From positions 12,228 through 76,227 of the forward strand of contig CBFGTM010000012.1 in the NCBI GenBank assembly GCA_965652025.1: a stretch of 64,000 nucleotides of DNA. The letters run 5' to 3'. The DNA comes from CAVVWJ01 sp965652025. GTDB taxonomy: Bacteria; Gemmatimonadota; Gemmatimonadetes; Gemmatimonadales; GWC2-71-9. This document shows positions 58,779 through 64,000 of the stretch, in pieces. Position 1 is the stretch's first letter. Every line of letters starts with the position of its first letter. The notes beneath the pieces were generated by a model, which saw nothing but the letters and a program-made list of their open reading frames with translations, did not search any database and was not told where the DNA came from. The position numbers and the translations under genes are program-made.

Positions 58779-59990
58779 TTGAGTTCACCCCCGGCCCGGA
58801 GTGAGGAAGCCCCGTTTGTCTCACCGCTCCGAGCCCGGCTCACCTGGATTGCGGCGCTCGCCTTCGCCTCCGGCTTCCCCTTCGGTCTCATCAATGAGAC
58901 CGTCCCGATTTACCTCCGCACCCACGGCGTCAGTCGAGTCGAGATAGGACAACTCAGCAGGCTGAGTCTGCCCTGGAGCCTCAAATGGCTCTGGGCTCCG
59001 CTGCTCGACCGCCACGGCACCAGAAAGCAATGGATCGTAAGCTGCCTGCTAGGATTGGCTGTCTTGACGCTGGCCATCGCCACGCTGCCGTCGGGCCAAC
59101 TCGGAATCGCACTCTGGGTGGTGCTGGCCCTCATAGTCCTGCTGTCGGCCACTCAGGATGTAGCCATCGACGCCTATACCATCCAGTCCACCACCACCCG
59201 CGAGTTGGGTGTGGCAAACTCGGTGCGGATTGCCATGTACCGCATTGCCATGCTCACGGCGGGCGGACTGTTGGTTTGGCTGGCGGGCCGGACCGGCTGG
59301 TCGGGGAGTTTTCTGGTGGGAGGCGGACTGCTCCTGCTGCTCGCGGTCTGCGCCCTGGTGCTGCCGCCGGTGGACCGGATCGCCGAAAAGGCCTCCAGCA
59401 TATGGGAGCCGTTGCGAGAGCTGCTTTCCCGGCAGGGAATTGCGACGGTCATCGTCTTCGCCCTGATCTTCAAGCTCGATATCGCCGCGCTGGAGCCGAT
59501 GATGCGGCCGTTCTGGGTCGATCGCGGCCTGTCTCTCGAGGCGATTGGCGCGGTGGTTGCCTCCGGCCGATTGGTTGCCACCATCGCCGGTGCTGCTGCC
59601 GGCGGCGTGTTCACCACCCGGTATGGAATCTTTGCCGGTCTGTGGGTGCTGGGGCTGGTCCAGGCACTTTCCGCGTTGGTGTATTGGGCTACGGCTGCGT
59701 TTGCCTCCTCCAATTCCGCAGTCGTGCTGGCGGCGTATTTCGAGAGCTTCGCTGCCGGCCTCGGCACCGCCGCCTACCTCGCGTTCCTCATGTCCATTTG
59801 CGAGAAACGCTATGCTGCCACCCAGTTCGCGGTGCTATCGGCCCTGCTCGCTGTGACTCGGTGGATCGCCGGGGAGTTCTCTGGAGGGTTGGCTGACCGG
59901 CTGGGCTATCCGAACTACTTCCTGCTCACCTTCCTGCTGGGCCTGCCGGCGTTTGCCCTGATCCCTCGACTCCGTCGGGTAACTGGCTAG
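58779..59990 (+). CDS. ampG: AmpG-like major facilitator permease
   Basis: This 403-residue MFS transporter has twelve predicted helices and begins like AmpG proteins (FASGFPFGLINETVPIYLRTHGVSRVEIG, SLPWSLKWLWAPLLDR). AmpG imports anhydro-muropeptides, and the next three genes on the opposite strand are muropeptide recycling enzymes, which supports the call. The start is TTG 58779, three bases after the PP2C stop; no closer ATG fits the conserved N-terminus. It converges on nagZ with 19 bp between stops. Confidence 0.85.
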   Translation: MSSPPARSEEAPFVSPLRARLTWIAALAFASGFPFGLINETVPIYLRTHGVSRVEIGQLSRLSLPWSLKWLWAPLLDRHGTRKQWIVSCLLGLAVLTLAIATLPSGQLGIALWVVLALIVLLSATQDVAIDAYTIQSTTTRELGVANSVRIAMYRIAMLTAGGLLVWLAGRTGWSGSFLVGGGLLLLLAVCALVLPPVDRIAEKASSIWEPLRELLSRQGIATVIVFALIFKLDIAALEPMMRPFWVDRGLSLEAIGAVVASGRLVATIAGAAAGGVFTTRYGIFAGLWVLGLVQALSALVYWATAAFASSNSAVVLAAYFESFAAGLGTAAYLAFLMSICEKRYAATQFAVLSALLAVTRWIAGEFSGGLADRLGYPNYFLLTFLLGLPAFALIPRLRRVTG

Positions 59991-60009
59991 CTGCAGTCAG
60001 ACTGACGAG

Positions 60010-61458
60010 TCACCGAGGCTTGGTAAATCTCCCGCCCAGCCAGCGAGCCACGGCCTCCTGCATAAGCCGCTGCCGATGCCAGGCGATAAGCACCGGAGGC
60101 CGGCCGGGCAGCTCGTCGAGCAGCCGGGGATGCCCAAAGAGGATGAGGAGATCGGCACCGGCTCCGTGATGTGCCAGTGCTTCGCGCGACGCCGAACCTA
60201 AGTCGGAGCGTCCCTTCCACGCCCTCGGCTCGGCAAAGATCATGACCACCCGGGAGCCACCGGAGTATCGGCCGATCAGTTCCGGACCGAGGGACCGGTG
60301 CACGTAGTCACTCGGGCTGGGTGGATACGGGCCCCCGATATCGTCGTCCACCACGACCAGATCAAGCGGACCGACCAAGGTCGGGGGAGCTCCTCGCGCC
60401 ATCCCCGTCTTCAGCAGCGCATCGGCCAGTGCCTCGGCTGAGTCATAGGGCCCCCGGGTGACCGGCGGTGTGGGTGCCGTCGCCGTGGCCAGCGCACGCT
60501 CGTAACGGGTAAGCGACTGGTCCAAACGCTCCCGGCTCAATGAGCCGCTGGCCAGCGATGCCTCCAGGGCGTCACGCACCCGCCGGGGATCGTTGGGATA
60601 GAGCAGCAGGTCGGCACCGGCTTGCACTGCTTGCACTGCCGCGTCCGACTCGCGACGGCCGGAGAGGGCGCCATCCATGATCAGCGCGTCGGTGACCACC
60701 AGCCCCTCGAACCTGGACTTGGTGCGCAGCTCCCCCAGCAGGCGGCGGGAGAGCGTCGCAGGAAGGTTCGAATCATCCAGCGTGGGATAGGCCACGTGGG
60801 CGGTCATGATGGACGCCACTCCGCTTTCGATGGCCACAGTAAAGGGCAGAAGGTCGCTGGATCGAAGCGCCGCGGCTGGCGCCTCGACGACCGGCAGCGC
60901 GATATGAGAGTCGACTGCGGTTCGCCCGTGTCCAGGATAGTGCTTGGCGCAGGCCAGAGCGCCAGCCGACTGGCAGCCTTCGATCCACTGCCGGACGCAG
61001 GTGGCAACCTCGTTCGGATCGTCACCGAATGCCCGGGTCTGGACGATGGGGTTTTCCGGAAGCACGTCGAGATCAGCCACCGGCGCGAATATCCAGTTGA
61101 TCCCCACCGCCCGGGCCTCCTGGGCCGTCACCGCGGCGGCCCACCGCACCACGGTCGGATCGCCGAGCGACGCGAGGGCCATGGGCGGAGGGAACTCGGT
61201 AAGCCCCGAGATTTGCTGACCGGCGCCGCGTTCCAGGTCCGCCGCAAGCAGAAGCGGCCGGCCGGCGCGTCGGAGAAGGTCGGCGGTAAGTTTGCGGACC
61301 GACTCCGCGGTACCGCCAAAGATGATGAACCCGCCTACACCGATCTCCAGCGAGTCAGCGATCCGGCCGGCTTCGTGGCCGAAGCCGCTCAGCGGTTGGG
61401 AGCGCAGTGCGGGCAGGATGAGTCTGGCGGGAGAACGATTCGAGGAATCTGGAGTCAT
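60010..61458 (-). CDS. nagZ: Beta-N-acetylglucosaminidase NagZ (glycoside hydrolase family 3)
   Basis: NagZ removes GlcNAc from 1,6-anhydro-MurNAc peptides in cell-wall recycling. The 482-residue protein has the GH3 TIM-barrel. The substrate-binding motif is KHYPGHGRTAVDSHIALPVV (about 169-188), with the catalytic loop His of the D-S-H motif, and the nucleophile Asp lies in VVTDALIMDGAL. A second, smaller domain (about 330-480) makes it longer than E. coli NagZ (341) and like Gram-positive forms. No signal peptide is seen, so it is cytoplasmic. The start overlaps the anmK stop (ATGA). Confidence 0.92.
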   Translation of the reverse strand: MTPDSSNRSPARLILPALRSQPLSGFGHEAGRIADSLEIGVGGFIIFGGTAESVRKLTADLLRRAGRPLLLAADLERGAGQQISGLTEFPPPMALASLGDPTVVRWAAAVTAQEARAVGINWIFAPVADLDVLPENPIVQTRAFGDDPNEVATCVRQWIEGCQSAGALACAKHYPGHGRTAVDSHIALPVVEAPAAALRSSDLLPFTVAIESGVASIMTAHVAYPTLDDSNLPATLSRRLLGELRTKSRFEGLVVTDALIMDGALSGRRESDAAVQAVQAGADLLLYPNDPRRVRDALEASLASGSLSRERLDQSLTRYERALATATAPTPPVTRGPYDSAEALADALLKTGMARGAPPTLVGPLDLVVVDDDIGGPYPPSPSDYVHRSLGPELIGRYSGGSRVVMIFAEPRAWKGRSDLGSASREALAHHGAGADLLILFGHPRLLDELPGRPPVLIAWHRQRLMQEAVARWLGGRFTKPR

Positions 61459-62567
61459 GCCGGCGTCACCGCCCCGAGAACCCGGGGCCCTCCGGCGCCA
61501 GTGGCGGCGGGGAGGTTACCGGGTTGGCCGTGTAGTGTGAGATAGCCGAGGAGAGCAAAGGCCACTGCCTCCTTGGCGTCGCCTGCAAAGAACAGATCAT
61601 CGAAGCGCCGGAGCGGGTGGCTCCCCTGACTGGTCAAATGACGGGAGAGGGCGTTCATAAGTATCGGATGATGGCATCCTCCACCAGAGGCAACTACCTC
61701 CACCCCTTGTGGGGTCCATCGGCCAATTGCGGCCGCTACGGTGCGCGCTGTCAGCTCGACGGCAGTGGCAACAGCGTCGGTGCCAGGCAACCGGCGGTAG
61801 AGAGCCGCGGCATACTCGTCGCCGAAACGCTCGCGGCCGGTGCTCTTCGGGGGCGGCGCCGCAAAGAACGGATCTGCCAGTAAGTCCGACAGCACCGCCT
61901 CGTCCACCTTCCCCCGTGCCGCAATGCGGCCATCACGATCGTAGCTAAGGCTCCGATCCGCCATGCGGGCCGTGGCGTCTATTAGGGCCACACCGGGGCC
62001 GGTATCGAACGCCAGCACGCCGGCATCCTGGGCTCTCCGTTCCACGTAAGTGAGGTTGGCCATGCCGCCGAGGTTGAGCAGAATCCGGGGTGAGTCGGCT
62101 GCGGCAAAGAGGAGTACGTCGGCCATCGGCACCAGCGGTGCGCCCTGTCCGCCCGCAGCCACGTCGCGAGCTCGAAAACCGCTGACCACACGCACGCCGA
62201 ATCGCTCGGCGAGGATAGCCGGCTCGCCCAGCTGCCAGGACACCACCGGCGGCTCGTGCCAGATGGTCTGTCCGGGAAACGCGATGAGGGAAAGGTCGGA
62301 CGCGGGCACGCTGCTCTTTAGCAGCAGTTTCTGCACTGCCTCGGCCGCCCATTCAGCCAGCTGCACGTGCAACCGTGCCAGCGTCGCCGCACTCGCGCCA
62401 TTCAGGGCGGACCGCAACTGGGCTCGCTCGCTGTCGGTATAAGGGCGGGTGATAAAGTCGAGCAAAGTGGCGTGGGTCGGGCCTTCCAGCCGGACCAGCG
62501 CAGCGTCCATGCCGTCCAGGGAGGTGCCGGACATCAAGCCAACGGCGAGGGTCGGTCTTTCCGTCAT
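61455..62567 (-). CDS. anmK: Anhydro-N-acetylmuramic acid kinase
   Basis: AnmK phosphorylates and opens 1,6-anhydro-MurNAc to give MurNAc-6-phosphate. The 370-residue protein has the ASKHA-type nucleotide motif GLMSGTSLDGMDAALVRLEG (about 10-29), FPGQTIWHEPP, LNLGGMANLTYV and the catalytic Asp context FDTGPGVALID. It overlaps murQ at its start and nagZ at its stop by 4 bp each, so the three recycling steps are translated together. Confidence 0.94.
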   Translation of the reverse strand: MTERPTLAVGLMSGTSLDGMDAALVRLEGPTHATLLDFITRPYTDSERAQLRSALNGASAATLARLHVQLAEWAAEAVQKLLLKSSVPASDLSLIAFPGQTIWHEPPVVSWQLGEPAILAERFGVRVVSGFRARDVAAGGQGAPLVPMADVLLFAAADSPRILLNLGGMANLTYVERRAQDAGVLAFDTGPGVALIDATARMADRSLSYDRDGRIAARGKVDEAVLSDLLADPFFAAPPPKSTGRERFGDEYAAALYRRLPGTDAVATAVELTARTVAAAIGRWTPQGVEVVASGGGCHHPILMNALSRHLTSQGSHPLRRFDDLFFAGDAKEAVAFALLGYLTLHGQPGNLPAATGAGGPRVLGAVTPA

Positions 62568-63490
62568 CGTGAACGCACCGGAGGCGGATCACCTACTATT
62601 GGCCGAAGCCGGCCGGCGTGCTCGGCCAGGAGCTGCTCGGCCTCCTGTCTCGCCACCCCTCGTCGAGCCATGACGATGGCCGTCTTCACGCTGCCCTCGG
62701 CGGCGGCGATTACCTCCTGCGCCGCCTTTCGGTCCAGACCGGTGGTTTCCATCACGATCCGCTGGCTGCGATCAACCAGCTTCTCGTTCCAGGCTCTCAG
62801 GTCCACCATGAGGTTGCCGTAGGTTTTGCCCAGGCGGATCATCGCGCCGGTGGTGAGGGTGTTGAGCACGAGCTTGGTGGCGGTGCCCGCTTTCATTCTG
62901 GTGGAGCCGGTCACGACCTCCGGCCCCACCAGCACGGTGATGCACACGTCGCACACCCCGGTCAGCTGGCGAGGAGGCTCCGAGCAGGACAGGAAGACCG
63001 TCCGCCCACCCCGGCCATGGGCCCGGGACAACGCCGACTGCACGAAGGGTGTGGTTCCACTGGCGGCAATGCCTACTACCACGTCGGTCGAGCTGACTCG
63101 AAGGTCGTCGATCGCGGCAGTGGCTGCGCCAACGTCGTCCTCGGCTCCTTCCACGGAGCGAACCAGCGCCGGCGGGCCGCCGGCAATGATACCGACGACC
63201 ATGTCCGGCGGAGTTCCAAAGGTGGGGGGACATTCCGTTGCATCCAGCACGCCCAGGCGTCCGCTGGTGCCGGCGCCGACGTACACCAGACGGCCGCCCG
63301 CGCGGAACGCTGCCTCAAGGAGGTCGATGGCCCGAGCGATGTCCCCCCGGGCTCGTGCGACTGCAGCTGGCACCGTGGCGTCCTCAGCGCCAATCAGGTC
63401 GACGATCTCGAGCGCTGAGGCGGTATCGATAGTAGAGCTGCGGGGATTGCGCCGTTCCGTCAGGCGCGAGTCGACGTAGTCGTCAGCCAC
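62564..63490 (-). CDS. murQ: N-acetylmuramic acid 6-phosphate etherase
   Basis: MurQ cleaves the lactyl ether of MurNAc-6-phosphate to give GlcNAc-6-phosphate and lactate. The 308-residue SIS-domain protein contains YVGAGTSGRLGVLDATECPPTFG, GIAASGTTPFVQSAL and the catalytic Glu region. It also has TRMKAGTATKLVLNTLTTGAM and the C-terminal helix MVDLRAWNEKLVDRS. It is the first gene of the murQ-anmK-nagZ operon. The start codon is GTG 63490; no clear promoter is seen in the 93 bp to the divergent ggt gene. Confidence 0.95.
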   Translation of the reverse strand: MADDYVDSRLTERRNPRSSTIDTASALEIVDLIGAEDATVPAAVARARGDIARAIDLLEAAFRAGGRLVYVGAGTSGRLGVLDATECPPTFGTPPDMVVGIIAGGPPALVRSVEGAEDDVGAATAAIDDLRVSSTDVVVGIAASGTTPFVQSALSRAHGRGGRTVFLSCSEPPRQLTGVCDVCITVLVGPEVVTGSTRMKAGTATKLVLNTLTTGAMIRLGKTYGNLMVDLRAWNEKLVDRSQRIVMETTGLDRKAAQEVIAAAEGSVKTAIVMARRGVARQEAEQLLAEHAGRLRPIVGDPPPVRSR

Positions 63491-63583
63491 GCAAGCAGCG
63501 GATAGAAGTTCCGGGATTGGAGTCGGGCTAAATTAGGAGCACAGCGAGGTCTGAGGCAACTCTCCATCCCGTCGGGAGTCGAT

Positions 63584-64000
63584 GTGCGCGCATCCCCTAT
63601 AGCCGTCCTGTTCACCGCTTCCCTGCTCGCCTCCTGCGCCTCGCGCGCGCCGGTCTCCACCCAGCCCGGCGTGGCCCGTACCTGGCCCTACGCCGGCAAG
63701 GCGCGTGTGGTCAACGCCCCCTCGGCGATCGTGGTGTCGGGAAGTCCCCTTGCCAGCGATGTGGGGCGCGACATCCTACAGCGGGGTGGGAATGCCGTCG
63801 ATGCCGCCGTGGCCGTGGGATTCGCGCTGGCAGTGGTCCATCCCGAAGCCGGGAATATCGGTGGCGGCGGGTTCATGATCATCCGAATGCGGGATGGTCA
63901 AGCCCACGCCCTCGATTACCGGGAGACGGCTCCCGCGCGGGCGAGCCGGGACATGTATCGCTCGGCCGGAGGGGATGCCAGTGTGACTGGCCATCTCTCC
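63584..64000 (+). CDS. ggt: Gamma-glutamyltransferase, N-terminal part (cut by window end)
   Basis: The open frame runs from GTG 63584 to the end of the window (139 codons). GGGAG lies 5 nt upstream. The product begins with a lipoprotein-type signal (TASLLASC). It then matches the start of the gamma-glutamyltranspeptidase large subunit: ASDVGRDILQRGGNAVDAAV, HPEAGNIGGGGFMIIR and the substrate Arg region LDYRETAPA. The enzyme hydrolyses or transfers the gamma-glutamyl group of glutathione-like compounds in the periplasm; the self-processing Thr is beyond the window. It is divergent from murQ. Confidence 0.88.
   Translation, partial: MRASPIAVLFTASLLASCASRAPVSTQPGVARTWPYAGKARVVNAPSAIVVSGSPLASDVGRDILQRGGNAVDAAVAVGFALAVVHPEAGNIGGGGFMIIRMRDGQAHALDYRETAPARASRDMYRSAGGDASVTGHLS

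Noticed and set aside
1..64000. Transfer RNA, rRNA, transposase or prophage genes
   Set aside because: None recognised on reading both strands. The 'phage holin family' protein at 24 kb is an ordinary small membrane protein without phage context.

Overview
The window is about 64 kb of GC-rich bacterial chromosome. It is packed with genes in long, tightly overlapping operons (many ATGA or GTGA junctions). I see no rRNA, tRNA, prophage, insertion sequence or CRISPR array. The organism is a diderm: it has TamB and an Omp85/TamA-like barrel, peptidoglycan recycling genes and many signal-peptide proteins. A bacillithiol-type deacetylase, GWxTD-domain protein, MglA/MglB pair, adenosylcobalamin-dependent ribonucleotide reductase and long class II aldolase together suggest Gemmatimonadota. 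That placement is an inference from gene content, not a database match.

Layout. 1-6.9 kb: tamB-tamA. 6.9-16.1 kb: comM, a small HExxH lipoprotein, an S41 protease, a giant NtrY-like histidine kinase, a creatininase-family protein and a secreted protein. 16.3-21.1 kb: a periplasmic adaptor with two FtsX/MacB-type permeases (no ATPase beside them) and a DUF4349 lipoprotein. 21.1-24.5 kb: bacillithiol-type deacetylase, cysteine desulfurase, mnmA and a small membrane protein. 24.5-32.6 kb, minus strand: SRP RNA-dnaX-ybaB-recR-small protein-mglB-mglA-pgsA-cinA-grpE-dnaJ. 32.6-40.9 kb, minus strand: an NTF2-like protein, YtxH/YihY, aldolase, pgi, a metallo-beta-lactamase-fold hydrolase, pyruvate kinase and a secreted protein. 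40.9-44.0 kb, minus strand: ispG-ccdA-tlpA-peroxiredoxin, divergent from fabH. 45.1-49.6 kb, minus strand: nrdJ, a small helical protein, an alpha/beta hydrolase and an aldo/keto reductase. 49.8-58.8 kb: gamma-carbonic anhydrase, a transmembrane Ser/Thr kinase, an orphan 150-residue protein between repeat arrays, a GWxTD protein, a cell-wall amidase and a PP2C phosphatase. 58.8-64 kb: ampG-like transporter, nagZ, anmK and murQ (muropeptide recycling), then a cut-off gamma-glutamyltransferase.

The most interesting signals are non-coding. (1) The nrdJ leader can fold into an 8-bp-closed multi-arm junction, and its loop has a perfect 6-nt complement to the Shine-Dalgarno region. It is a candidate translational switch. 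(2) The SRP RNA has an intact core, but its apical GNAR tetraloop appears replaced by UCGCC. (3) Inverted arrays of a degenerate octamer (GCGGGTAA type) flank an orphan gene. A near-identical octamer array lies in frame inside the dnaX linker. Related heptamer and nonamer arrays sit at two convergent gene ends. (4) A YihY-family gene has no usual start codon upstream of its conserved N-terminus and appears to start at a CTG overlapping the preceding stop. (5) Several genes have a -10-like hexamer 5-6 nt from the start codon and no Shine-Dalgarno, which suggests leaderless transcripts.
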